A stretch of DNA of 28,257 bases, from positions 1-28,257 of IMG/VR virus record IMGVR_UViG_3300032770_000080; one strand, given 5' to 3'. The position numbers and the translations under genes are program-made. Positions 16,401 to 23,897 of the stretch are shown piece after piece. Positions within the stretch are counted from its first letter, which is position 1. The number at the start of each line of letters is the position of its first letter. This DNA comes from a virus. The notes under the pieces are model-generated. The model saw only the letters and a program-made list of their open reading frames with translations, was not told the DNA's origin and made no database searches.

Positions 16401-18794
16401 CACGCAGCAGCTCGCGCACATACGGCACAGCCTAGCGTCAAGCCAGGCGGAGGCAGTCCACGCGGGAACGCGCGTGCTGCCAAAGCCGAGATGGAGGCGC
16501 TGGCGCGTCATCTGAAAAAAGGCAGGGAGTTTGCGACGTGGGAATCGCGTAACATCCCCGCGTCTGTGATGGCTGTCATTGAGGATGATCTCACCAAGGG
16601 TCTGTCCATCGACGAGGTGATGGATGTTGCCAGCAGACTGATTGTCGCAGATGAAGTCTACGAGCTGGTCACTAAAGGCGCTGATGCAGGCCCAAAAGCA
16701 CATATCCGGGAGTGGCCTGGCTGGAAGCGTGATCTAGGTCTCATCGGGGCTTACGTAGAAATTATTCGTAAGGCGTTCAGTGATGCTGAGGGCCACGCCG
16801 GTCAGCTGCGGGAGGAATGGGCTAAGGGTCGGCTCGCCATCACAGAATCCCAGTATAAAGATCTCGTCGGTGACGCAGTGGAGCGCGTCATTGAGAGTGC
16901 GCTGATACCCCTGTGGAAAGAGGCATGGGAGCTGGGATATACCTCTGCGGAGGAACTCGTAACGGGCGCACATGAGGCGCGTAGCGATGACGGTCGTGAC
17001 GCCTTTATTGTTACTCAAGGTAAGCACTGGGCGCAGCACATCGGTCGCACAGGCATCAAGAATGCCATCGCTCGCAGCGAGATGATTGCACGTACCGAGA
17101 TAGCTCGCGCACAGTCGGCGGCTGCTATCGAATGTTACCGTAAATACGGGGTGTCGTACAAGCATCTGGTGGTGGCTCCGGATGATGTGTGTGAAAAGTG
17201 TCATAAGGACGAAGCTGCTGGTCTGATCCCGCTGGATGCGGCATTTCCCAGCGGGAACGTCGGCACGCCCATTCATGTGCAGTGTCGCTGCATGCCTGCA
17301 CCTGCTGGTGTCAATGTTATCCCACCCCAGGGGCACATTGGGAAGTCTGCCGGGATCGAAGATCCTGGCAGAGTCGCCTTCTTGCTCATCCGCGCGCGCA
17401 ACAGTGACGGCAAGTGGCGCTACTTGCTGCAGAAGCGCGGCGAAGACGTTAAGAATCCGGGTGAGTGGGGACTGCCGGGCGGTACCTGTCACGTGGATGA
17501 GCATCCCTGGCTGGGAGCGCTGCGCGAGGCCGAAGAGGAAATGGGCGAGCTGCCCGCTGGAATAACACCGCAGTTCACCATGACAGATGTGCGGGACGAT
17601 CACACGGTGTACACCTACATCGTGGAACTGCCTGCTATTTTCCATCCCAGTGTCGATGGTGACACTGCGCATGAAGTTGGCGGCTGGGGCTGGTTCAAAC
17701 GCAAAGAAGTCACAGAACTTAATCTGCAGGACGCATTCCGGAGGACATGGGATGACATCCAGTGGGACACAATCGGCAAAAAAGCTCGTCGACAAATTGA
17801 TCTCAACGGGCAGGAAACAATTGTCCTCGACGACGACGCAGAGGACGATGAGGATCGGTGGGCTGCTGGTGGTGGCAGTCCTGTTCCGCGCCCACATGAC
17901 GCAGATGGCACGCAAGTTGCTGAACCACCTCCCGGGAGCAAGCCAGGCAGCGAACCCCCCCGCTGGGGAGGAGCCGGAGTCCCGCCCATAATTCCGGCAA
18001 ATGATGACAGTCGGATGCCGTATCAGCGCGGTCGTCCGCCGAACGCTGTCGGCAAAGGCGCAGCTGACGTCTGGGATCCTAATCCGGTCGAGCCCGAGCA
18101 CATCATGAGCATCATGCGGGAGAATTTTCCAGAGGATGCGCTCGGCTGGGTGCGACGTGCGCACTGGATTGGACCTGTGAATGTGCCGTGGGAGCGCATT
18201 AACAGCGCGAACATGGACAGCTGGGCATCCGCTCATCAGTCTGATGCGGTGGACAGATTTGCTGAGGGCATCAAAAGTGGCACGGCGCATCTGAATCCGT
18301 CCATTCTAGTGCAGCGTCCAGATGATGACAAATGTGACATTATTGACGGACATCATCGCGCACTGGCACGGAACAAGCTCGGCAAGCCGGTGCTCGCCTA
18401 TATCGGATTTGTGCACAAAGGCGACATGCAGGCTGCGCTGGAAACGCATTCCAGTCAGTTCCATTCGGGCAGTGATCCGCAGAATAAGTCGGCGGAAACG
18501 CCGCGCGTCAGCACCGAGCACCATCCGCTGGGACGTGAAGGTCTCTGGCATACACCGAGCAAAAAGGTGCCAGAAGTACAGCAGCTCCCCGCCTATATCC
18601 AGAATATTGCTCGTGCGCTCATGCGAGATCAGGGAATGGAAGAATCCCGCGCGATTGCCACAGCTGTGAATGCCGTCAAACGCTGGGCTCGTGGTGATCT
18701 CGGCTGGGGCAAACATAAAATCACTCCAGAAGTCCAGGCGGCTGCACAGAGAGCGCTTGCGGAGTGGGAGCATCTTCGTGCGACACATCATTAA
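13467..18794 (+). CDS. Portal-MuF-Nudix-ParB polyprotein, intein-containing
   Basis: GTG 13467 follows AAGGAG at 13456-13461. The 1775-residue precursor contains, in order: portal protein (residues 1-250 and 629-920, with YSVARTCIQIRKSEIRGLDW, SPAYQQFLYGVPRSD and a DVNPIELGI clip/crown segment); an intein at 251-628; a Gly/Pro/Gln linker (920-1010); MuF-like head morphogenesis domain (to about 1275, with ARTEIARAQSAA and CxxCHKDE...VQCRC); a Nudix hydrolase (1304-1430, Nudix box GTCHVDE...REAEEEMGEL); a ParB/sulfiredoxin-like domain (DGHHRALARNKLGKP near 1627); and a C-terminal helical domain (LPAYIQNIARAL...AVKRWARG...ALAEW). Excision leaves 1397 residues. Portal-MuF fusions are known; the Nudix and ParB-like additions are unusual. 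The Nudix glutamates are intact, so pyrophosphohydrolase activity is possible. Confidence 0.92.
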   Translation: MARRSAIIAATKAMPGAARPTPAPQGGTYYGALSPLVQQLNNERGYANSNGPFLPRPERTFTEGAFGPFSPILPVPVDAPPEGADQPDPRLYEYQVGWNLPVGQPGTEGLKLADFSTLRTLANLYSVARTCIQIRKSEIRGLDWDIVPTHEAAKAYQNDHDAMRDFGERRAKAVKFFRHPDPDFFNFGSWLDTLLDEVFVYDALSLVLRPKWGKGLGRGLLGSDLDCIELISGPTIRPLVGMHGEIPRPPCYSEDTEILTRDGWTLFSELKGTEEVATRSKDGVFEWQQPTHYVNVAYTGPMVQFHGRSIDCLVTPDHRMLTTVGPDDWAWKRRVRDEDGHFCRTTDGKNGVQREWITSAQRLLERKQAGNKAGIRTKRDDRLVATSVWHGRELTQVTFSSAGQIFTWDEPHDDVHMTSGPDVPVDVRDNPMTMTGDQFAAFMGMYLSEGGLVYNAAKYDYKFTISQTAQGKGLTEYGELIKDLFGIPHAGRAGWTIYRKVMWRYLHQFGCAKEKFAPPEVLELSKRQLEIFLEHYWLGDGHYAYGQKIIATSSQRMAGNLQEVIQKLGYSASAVFRKDGCCRLGIRKTAYPEYNAHEAEYSGRVYCVTVPNGVVYVRRNGHSVWSGNSPAYQQFLYGVPRSDYMTLMTQRDIEEGGLSDAEVASFRKDQLLYLPMLRQRWTPYGMPPIERALIPVMSGLQKQGFQLDYFREGTVPAVYISPGDPNITPNQVRELQDALNAIAGDPAWHHKIIVLPPGSKVEPQRPVDLSDQFDEMVITQVCMAFDVNPIELGILPNVSSTASPFAAKEMAQASRNIHERVSTKPTLKFLCAIFDDILHRVCGQDDMKFTFEGLQEEADQAAVTDLLVKQVQYGIRSVDEARGEIELPPWGEQETSEPVVFTQMGPVPFKMALPLMEAQMQGSAGQGQQQGSNKPTSTTGRGDQYGGPGRPRHNTPIPAPSTKPSGGELPPERHGTGAHAAARAHTAQPSVKPGGGSPRGNARAAKAEMEALARHLKKGREFATWESRNIPASVMAVIEDDLTKGLSIDEVMDVASRLIVADEVYELVTKGADAGPKAHIREWPGWKRDLGLIGAYVEIIRKAFSDAEGHAGQLREEWAKGRLAITESQYKDLVGDAVERVIESALIPLWKEAWELGYTSAEELVTGAHEARSDDGRDAFIVTQGKHWAQHIGRTGIKNAIARSEMIARTEIARAQSAAAIECYRKYGVSYKHLVVAPDDVCEKCHKDEAAGLIPLDAAFPSGNVGTPIHVQCRCMPAPAGVNVIPPQGHIGKSAGIEDPGRVAFLLIRARNSDGKWRYLLQKRGEDVKNPGEWGLPGGTCHVDEHPWLGALREAEEEMGELPAGITPQFTMTDVRDDHTVYTYIVELPAIFHPSVDGDTAHEVGGWGWFKRKEVTELNLQDAFRRTWDDIQWDTIGKKARRQIDLNGQETIVLDDDAEDDEDRWAAGGGSPVPRPHDADGTQVAEPPPGSKPGSEPPRWGGAGVPPIIPANDDSRMPYQRGRPPNAVGKGAADVWDPNPVEPEHIMSIMRENFPEDALGWVRRAHWIGPVNVPWERINSANMDSWASAHQSDAVDRFAEGIKSGTAHLNPSILVQRPDDDKCDIIDGHHRALARNKLGKPVLAYIGFVHKGDMQAALETHSSQFHSGSDPQNKSAETPRVSTEHHPLGREGLWHTPSKKVPEVQQLPAYIQNIARALMRDQGMEESRAIATAVNAVKRWARGDLGWGKHKITPEVQAAAQRALAEWEHLRATHH
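14217..15350 (+). other. Portal intein (378 residues) with LAGLIDADG-type endonuclease domain
   Basis: The intein starts at Cys (TGC 14217; PRPP|CYSEDTEILTRDGW, block A) and ends at Asn 15348-15350 (VWSGN|S). Block B is CLVTPDHRML with the expected Thr and His. The centre holds two LAGLIDADG-like helices: FMGMYLSEGG near residue 445 of the precursor and FLEHYWLGDGH near 535, each keeping an acidic catalytic residue (Glu, Asp). Block F is RVYCVTVPNGVVYVRRNGHSVW. The residue before the terminal Asn is Gly, not the usual His; such penultimate changes occur in active inteins. The joined extein reads RPPSPAYQQFLYGVP, a normal portal sequence. Confidence 0.92.
16358..16382 (+). other. Perfect 10-bp inverted repeat in the portal-MuF linker
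   Basis: TTCCGGAGGC at 16358-16367 and GCCTCCGGAA at 16373-16382 are exact inverted copies around GAATT. They encode part of the flexible linker (PSGGELPPE), where synonymous freedom is high. It may be a pause site, a recombination scar or chance. No T-tract follows. Confidence 0.6.
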
Positions 18795-18803
18795 GGAGCC
18801 ACA

Positions 18804-21587
18804 GTGGCAGCCACTCTCACTGGAGCAGGCGAACTCACCTACTACAGTTTCGAGATCGACGCGACAAAAACCGAGGAAACGCCGGACGGCAACCTAGTGG
18901 TTTTCGGAAAAGCCACAGATGGCTCCGTTGACTCGGATGAGCAGATTGTCGATCCCGGATTTGCCAGTAAGGCGATTGATGAGTGGCTAGCTACTGGACC
19001 GAACGTTCGCGTGCAGCATCAGTCCCAGCGTGATCCTGCTGGTGTGGGACTGAACGCTGAACATGGTGCTGACGGTACCTGGGTGAAAGCGCTGGTCGTG
19101 GAACCTGTCGCGCAGCGTCTCGTGAAGGCGGGCGCGCTGCGTGCCTACAGCGTGGGCATCGCGCGACCCACCATTCAGCGCGACAGAGTGGCGCGTGGCG
19201 GACGTATCACAGATGGGCAGATTGTGGAAATCTCCCTGGTGGACAGACCAGCTAACAAAAACTGCGGCATCCAGCTGGTGAAGGCCGCTGATGACGGCAC
19301 CCCGGAATACGTGGGCAAGATGTTCGGTGATGAGGATGTGCTCACCAAAGCTGGCGGCGGCGTTCCCGCTGATGAACAGGGTCAGAGCATCACTCCGCCT
19401 GACGAGGATTCTGAAACTATACCATCAGACACTGCACCGTCCGCTGCATCCATGACGCCCATCAGCATGCCTGGTGCGAGTAAGGAAGACACCGTTGATG
19501 TGACGGTGAAGGTCAGTCCGTTGGACGTGGCGAAGATGATTTCTCGTCGCGTTGAAAAAGATCATCGTGAATTCAGCGCTGAGCAGCGTCGTGAGCATGC
19601 TAAGGCAGGCAACGCACTACCTGACGGCAGTTATCCAATTCCAGATAAGGATGCGCTGCGGAGGGCAGCCATTCTCGCACGCTCTGGACACGGCAATGTG
19701 TCTGCCGCGCGTGCACTCATCGCACGTCGCGCAAAGGAGCTAGGTGTGGCAAATCCGCTGGATGAAGATGACCAGGTGAAGAAGACGCAGGAAATGGCTG
19801 AGCCGGATGTCGAAAAAGAAACGACAGACGGCGTTCAGCGCTCCAGCACCGATCATGATGATGATGCCGATGACAGTGACGCTGATGACTGTGGCGCTGG
19901 CAAGGCTGCGAAGTCTAAGCCCAAGCCCAAGAAGGGCAAGGGCGGTAAGAAAATGCCGCCCTGGCTGCAGAATGATGACGATGACGATGGCAAGAATGCT
20001 GGTGACAGCAAGACTAGCAAAGCCATGGCTTCCAGCGATGACGATGATGAGCCCGCTGCCGATGAGGAGCAGCTCAACGCCGAAAAATCCAGTCCTACTC
20101 CTGCCGATGGAGTGACCGGCCATCATGCAGACCCTGTGCCGCCGCATCTTGAGCCGGATGGTCCGTATCAGGAACTATTCGAGAGAGATGCACATATGGA
20201 AGACGGCGATCACGAGTCGACCACTGTCCCCGCTCCGTATCAGGCAGCCAGGCGTCTGAAGTCCATCGGCATTCCTGCGGAAATGGGCATGCTGCATGAT
20301 TTCACCTGTGCGGCCTACGCTCCGGATGACGTGGCTAAGCACTATCCGACCGGCGGCTTTGACAGTATTGATGAGAAGTTTTTCGCTGAAAAGGCTCTCA
20401 ACAGTGCTGCCATGGACACGCTGGCGGATGCTGCGCAGGCGACCATGCTGTGGACGCACGCGCGTACGCTGAAGATGGTGCCTGCTACTGACATGGTAGC
20501 ACTCCAGACGGAAGCTCACAAGGCATTCCAGGATGCAAATCCGGGTCCGGGCAGTGCGCCGACGCCCGGCACCATCAGTGCGACGCGCTACAGGCGACCG
20601 CTGATTACTGCCGGTCACGAGGCTCCCAGTCCAGGTTCCAGCGCTCCGCAGCCTGCCGCGCACATCCCGGACGGGCAGATTATGGCCAGTCAGTTCACGC
20701 GCGGACCTATCACCAGCGGGCACGAGGCTCCTAGTCCAGCCAATAAAGGCGTCGGCATGCCGACCACTGTGGATTATGTGCCCACCATTAAAGATAATGC
20801 GCGTCAGGCGATGCGTGCGATGCACGATCACATTGCGCAGACGTTCCCTGATGTGTGCCCCATGCATCCTGGTGATGACGAAGGCATGCACAGCAATCCA
20901 GTTCCTACCCCTGGTCACGGTACGCCCAGCGCAAGCGCCGTGAAGACAGAGGAACTTGAGGCGGCAGCTAAGAGTGAAGACGCTGACGTCATCAAGGGCA
21001 TGAACAAGAAAATGCGCAAGAAGCTCGGCAAGAAGGTCCTCGCGGGCAAGATGACTGTTGATGAGGCTCGCTCCAAGATCGGGCGCATGAACGCTCAGAA
21101 GTGCAAGGCAGAAGAAGAGCAGCCTGAGGTTACGAAGACCGTGGCAGAAGAGGCGCTTCCGGTGGAAGCACCTGCTGCTGAGAAGACGACGGATGAACCC
21201 GTCGTCACTAAGGTGGCAGAGCCTGCTCTGGTGGAGAAGGCAATGACACCGGATCTCTTCAAGTCTGAGCTAGCTACGGCTCTCGCACCTCTGCTGGAGC
21301 GTATCGCCGAGCAAGATGAGCTGCTCAAGAAAAATCAGGCGCTGCTGAGTTCCATGGTGGACATGCCAGATCCTGATGTTGCACCATTTAAGGGACTCGC
21401 GCAGACTCCCTACAATCGCACTAATGCACGTCCGGCGGATGTGCACAAGTCTGTGGCCGAAGTCGCGGAGCGTACTCAGGTCATGATGTTGCGCGAACTG
21501 GAAACTCAGTTCCGTACGAGTCCGGATCCTGCGCAGCGGGAAGCTGCCTGGCAGTCCATGCTCAAGATGCGCGGTCTGACACAGTAA
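18804..21587 (+). CDS. Prohead protease (S78-type) fused to scaffold-like C-terminus
   Basis: GTG 18804 follows AAGGAG at 18794-18799. Residues 1-170 are an HK97-family prohead protease: NLVVFGKAT, VRVQHQSQRDPAG with catalytic H72, LRAYSVGIARP with nucleophile S116, and EISLVDRPANKN. These enzymes cut scaffold and capsid N-termini during maturation. Residues about 262-319 match a DUF6582-like unit (RREHAKAGNALPDGSYPIP...LIARRAKELG). The rest is low-complexity: Asp-rich and Lys-rich blocks near 350-415, two ITxGHEAPSP repeats near 595-640, a helical MNKKMRKKLGKKVLAG segment near 735, and a coiled-coil-like ALAPLLERIAEQDELL before the end. At 927 residues it is three to four times a stand-alone protease, so the tail probably serves as internal scaffold. 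Confidence 0.88.
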   Translation: MAATLTGAGELTYYSFEIDATKTEETPDGNLVVFGKATDGSVDSDEQIVDPGFASKAIDEWLATGPNVRVQHQSQRDPAGVGLNAEHGADGTWVKALVVEPVAQRLVKAGALRAYSVGIARPTIQRDRVARGGRITDGQIVEISLVDRPANKNCGIQLVKAADDGTPEYVGKMFGDEDVLTKAGGGVPADEQGQSITPPDEDSETIPSDTAPSAASMTPISMPGASKEDTVDVTVKVSPLDVAKMISRRVEKDHREFSAEQRREHAKAGNALPDGSYPIPDKDALRRAAILARSGHGNVSAARALIARRAKELGVANPLDEDDQVKKTQEMAEPDVEKETTDGVQRSSTDHDDDADDSDADDCGAGKAAKSKPKPKKGKGGKKMPPWLQNDDDDDGKNAGDSKTSKAMASSDDDDEPAADEEQLNAEKSSPTPADGVTGHHADPVPPHLEPDGPYQELFERDAHMEDGDHESTTVPAPYQAARRLKSIGIPAEMGMLHDFTCAAYAPDDVAKHYPTGGFDSIDEKFFAEKALNSAAMDTLADAAQATMLWTHARTLKMVPATDMVALQTEAHKAFQDANPGPGSAPTPGTISATRYRRPLITAGHEAPSPGSSAPQPAAHIPDGQIMASQFTRGPITSGHEAPSPANKGVGMPTTVDYVPTIKDNARQAMRAMHDHIAQTFPDVCPMHPGDDEGMHSNPVPTPGHGTPSASAVKTEELEAAAKSEDADVIKGMNKKMRKKLGKKVLAGKMTVDEARSKIGRMNAQKCKAEEEQPEVTKTVAEEALPVEAPAAEKTTDEPVVTKVAEPALVEKAMTPDLFKSELATALAPLLERIAEQDELLKKNQALLSSMVDMPDPDVAPFKGLAQTPYNRTNARPADVHKSVAEVAERTQVMMLRELETQFRTSPDPAQREAAWQSMLKMRGLTQ

Positions 21588-21628
21588 AAATCTCCGCCCA
21601 TAGGGCATCATGAAAGTGAGTATGTAAA

Positions 21629-23825
21629 ATGGCAGATGTTCTGACCGAGAGTCCGGCTGGTGCCGCTCTCGATCTGAGCGCTCCCGCACGCGAGGCTGAA
21701 ATGCAGGCTGTGCGCAGCGGGACGAGTGGTGACGTGCTGAAGGCACGTATGCCGCAGCTTGTGAAGGGCAGCGTGGATCCGTACGCGCCCACTGACAGGC
21801 AGAACATGGACGTCATGATGAAGGCTCATCAGGCGACTCTGGATCTGCGCACGGAAACCTATCGCGGTTACAACGACAAAACCTCCGTTGTGAAGGGAAT
21901 GTCCAGTGACTTCCTGAATCAGCGAGGCTACTTGAAGACGGCGCTGAGTGCTCCGTCTGTTGCTGAGCAGGTGCAGCAGCTTGTCGGGCTCCTGCCTGGT
22001 GGTGCAGACGCACTCAAGTCGTTTACTGCTGGTAATCTCGGAATCGGTTCGGTTTCTAAGTAGGCTGAACTAAAACCACGAGAATTGCTGGAATATCCTG
22101 TTAGACACATGTACCACAGCGTGACGTGAAAACGTGAGCGCGATGGTCTGAAAAACATGTGGTAGGGACAATCAGCAGCCGAGCCCCTACGGATAAAGTT
22201 CTATGGGGAAGGTTCAGAGACTATGTACGTGGAACCTGGACGTATTATACTGGTCTAAGGCATCCCGAAGAGTGCTGAGCATCGTGCTAAGCTGAGTGCG
22301 GCTCTCAAGGGCAATCAGAACGCAAGTAAACTTCCCAGGTTAAGATATAGTCCGAACTCACGTGAGAGCGTGAGAGCAGCCCGGAAACGAGGCTGCCCGT
22401 GCGCAAGCACGAGTAACAAGATGCTACGGACTCGTTCCTTTTGATCTACTTGCTCCAAGTAGGCTCATCTACCCGGTCTACACCGTCTTCCGCAACAAGC
22501 TCCCGCGACCTGCTGGACAGGGTGTTGCGCGACAGGCCAAGGTGTTCACGGGCGTCAGCGGCTCCCAGACTGGTGGTCAGGGCGTCATTGACATTTCGAT
22601 CCCCGAGCTGGTGCAGTCCACTGGCACGCTGTCAAACACTGCATGGCCGCTGAACCTGCCGCCCAGCGGCAGTCAGACTGAAGTTGATCTGAACATCCCG
22701 TACAAGTTCTTCGGTCTCACCGAATCGCTCAGCTGGCTGGCTCAGTTCGCTGGTCAGGGCTTTGAGGATGTGTCGGCACTCGCTAATCTGATTCTCCTCC
22801 AGGAGATGATGATGGGTGAAGAATACCAGATGATTGCTGGTACGTCCACCAACCTCGCGGTGCCTGGCACGCCGACTGCGACGCTGCGGACGGCAGGCAG
22901 CAATGAGACAGCAATCGGCACCCACGCCAACTTTGCGGTGTGCGTCACGGCCACCAACTACTTTGGCGAAACCACCATCAGCGCATTCAGCTCCAACGTG
23001 GCAACCACCACATCCACTGTGGTGGACGTGACGATTGCTCCCGTTGTGGGTGCGATGTCGTACAACTTGTACGTGTCCACGAACTCTGTGCCCACGCAGG
23101 CTAATGCATTCCGCGCGGCCACTGGCGTGGGCGGTATCCGCTTCACGGTACAGGGTGCTGTTCCCACCACGGGCACGGCTCCTACCGCCGACACGGGTAC
23201 CGGCACCAACACACGACTGGAAGGTCTGGTTCCCACACTCAGCGGCAAGTCGGCCAGCACGACCGTGTATCCGACAGGCTGGCAGGGTGGCTACGTCAAC
23301 CAGAACGTTGGCACGCATCTTAGTTACGGCGCTATCTACACGGCGCTGGACAGTTTGTGGGAAAGCGTCTACACCAATCCCGGTGCGTTCCGAGCCGATC
23401 CGGCGGAAATCGTCGGTGACGGTGGTGACATCATGCGTCTCAGCAACGATGTTATCGCACAGGGCAGTGCCACCAACTATCGACTCTGGCTGGATCAGGC
23501 AGATGTCAGCGGCGTGCGCGTGGGTGCTGCGGTGTCTGAATTCCAGAACCCGATCACTCGCAGCGTGCTGAAGCTCGTGGTTCACCCGTGGCTGACGCAG
23601 GGCACCGCGATGTTCATGACCTATCAGCTGCCTCAGACGTGGACGAATGTGGCCAACGCCTGGGAAATGACCTGTGTGCAGGACTACGTGTCCATCGCGT
23701 GGCCGGTCATTGACGCCACGTTCCGTTACAGCATCTTCCTGTACGGCGCGCTGTGCAGCTACGCTCCGTACTACTCAGGACTACTTCAAGGGCTCCAGGT
23801 CCAGGACACGACGCCCTACCAGTAG
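21629..23825 (+). CDS. Major capsid protein, HK97 fold, two exons joined by group I intron
   Basis: Exon 1 is 21629-22053 and exon 2 is 22424-23825; together 1827 nt encoding 608 residues. Across the junction the spliced product reads GIGSVYGLVPFDLLAPSR, then LIYPVYTVFRNKLPR, a typical HK97-type capsid arrangement of a G-loop-like region followed by the P-domain start. Unspliced, translation stops at TAG 22061. The first 140 residues are helical and would form the scaffold-like delta domain removed by the protease. Residues about 285-400 look like an inserted fibronectin/Ig-like domain (FAVCVTATNYFGETTISAFS...GAMSYNLYVS), probably exposed on the shell. The C-terminus (TWTNVANAWEMTCVQDYVSIAW) fits the A/P-domain. 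ATG 21629 has only a weak GAAAGTGAG upstream, surprising for the most abundant virion protein. Confidence 0.92.
22054..22423 (+). ncRNA. Self-splicing group I intron in the capsid gene (370 nt)
   Basis: The conserved core is visible: AATCAGCAGCC at 22170-22180 (P4 side), GTTCAGAGACTA at 22212-22223 and AAGATATAGTCC at 22342-22353. GACTA 22219-22223 pairs with TAGTC 22348-22352 as P7, and CCCC 22184-22187 with GGGG 22205-22208 as P6. P1 is exact: exon GGTTCGGT 22046-22053 pairs with the guide GCTGAACT 22064-22071, with a U-G pair at the splice site. P10 is CTAC 22424-22427 with GTAG 22060-22063, placing the terminal G at 22423. P9-region hairpins lie at 22358-22373 and 22376-22396. The sites restore the capsid frame. 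It fits the IA-type introns of phages. No intact endonuclease gene is present. Confidence 0.93.
22259..22330 (+). pseudogene. Vestige of homing-endonuclease NUMOD3-type DNA-binding module in the intron
   Basis: Read from 22259, this stretch encodes GIPKSAEHRAKLSAALKGN followed by QNASK. The consensus of nuclease-associated modular domain 3 is close to this (Gly-Lys/x-Pro-x-Ser-x-Glu-His-Arg-x-Lys-Ile/Leu-Ser-x-Ala-x-Lys-Gly), a helix-turn-helix seen at the ends of GIY-YIG and HNH intron endonucleases. It lies between the two P7 strands, a usual place for such genes. A stop precedes it and no nuclease domain is found, so the gene has been deleted down to this fragment. Confidence 0.65.
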
Positions 23826-23838
23826 TTTGTAACCACTC

Positions 23839-23874
23839 GGTGGTCCGCCTGCCCAGTCCGGCGGGCGGACCATC
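23839..23874 (+). terminator. Strong stem-loop after the capsid gene
   Basis: GGTCCGCC 23842-23849 pairs with GGCGGACC 23864-23871; a T-G pair and GCC/GGC extend the stem inward around a CAGTCC loop, and T-A, G-T and G-C pairs extend it outward. It begins 13 bases after the capsid stop. No T-tract follows, so it may be an L-shaped terminator, an attenuator or an RNA-stabilising hairpin that gives the capsid message higher abundance. Confidence 0.55.
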
Positions 23875-23897
23875 ACCACAGAAAGGATTGTGGCCAG

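Noticed and set aside
16734-18290. 518-codon open frame on the minus strand
   Set aside because: It is antisense to the MuF-Nudix-ParB part of the portal polyprotein, has no recognisable motif, and reflects codon bias of the opposite strand.
21610-21627. Five-codon leader ORF (MKVSM) ending just before the capsid ATG
   Set aside because: Too short to distinguish from chance; no attenuator pairs are seen around it.
22632-23585. 317-codon open frame on the minus strand
   Set aside because: Antisense to capsid exon 2, with biased His/Arg composition and no ribosome site or known fold.
22542-23825. Stand-alone 427-residue capsid protein starting at GTG 22542
   Set aside because: The frame is open upstream and encodes conserved capsid sequence back to the intron end at 22424. 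The GTG is an internal Val codon.
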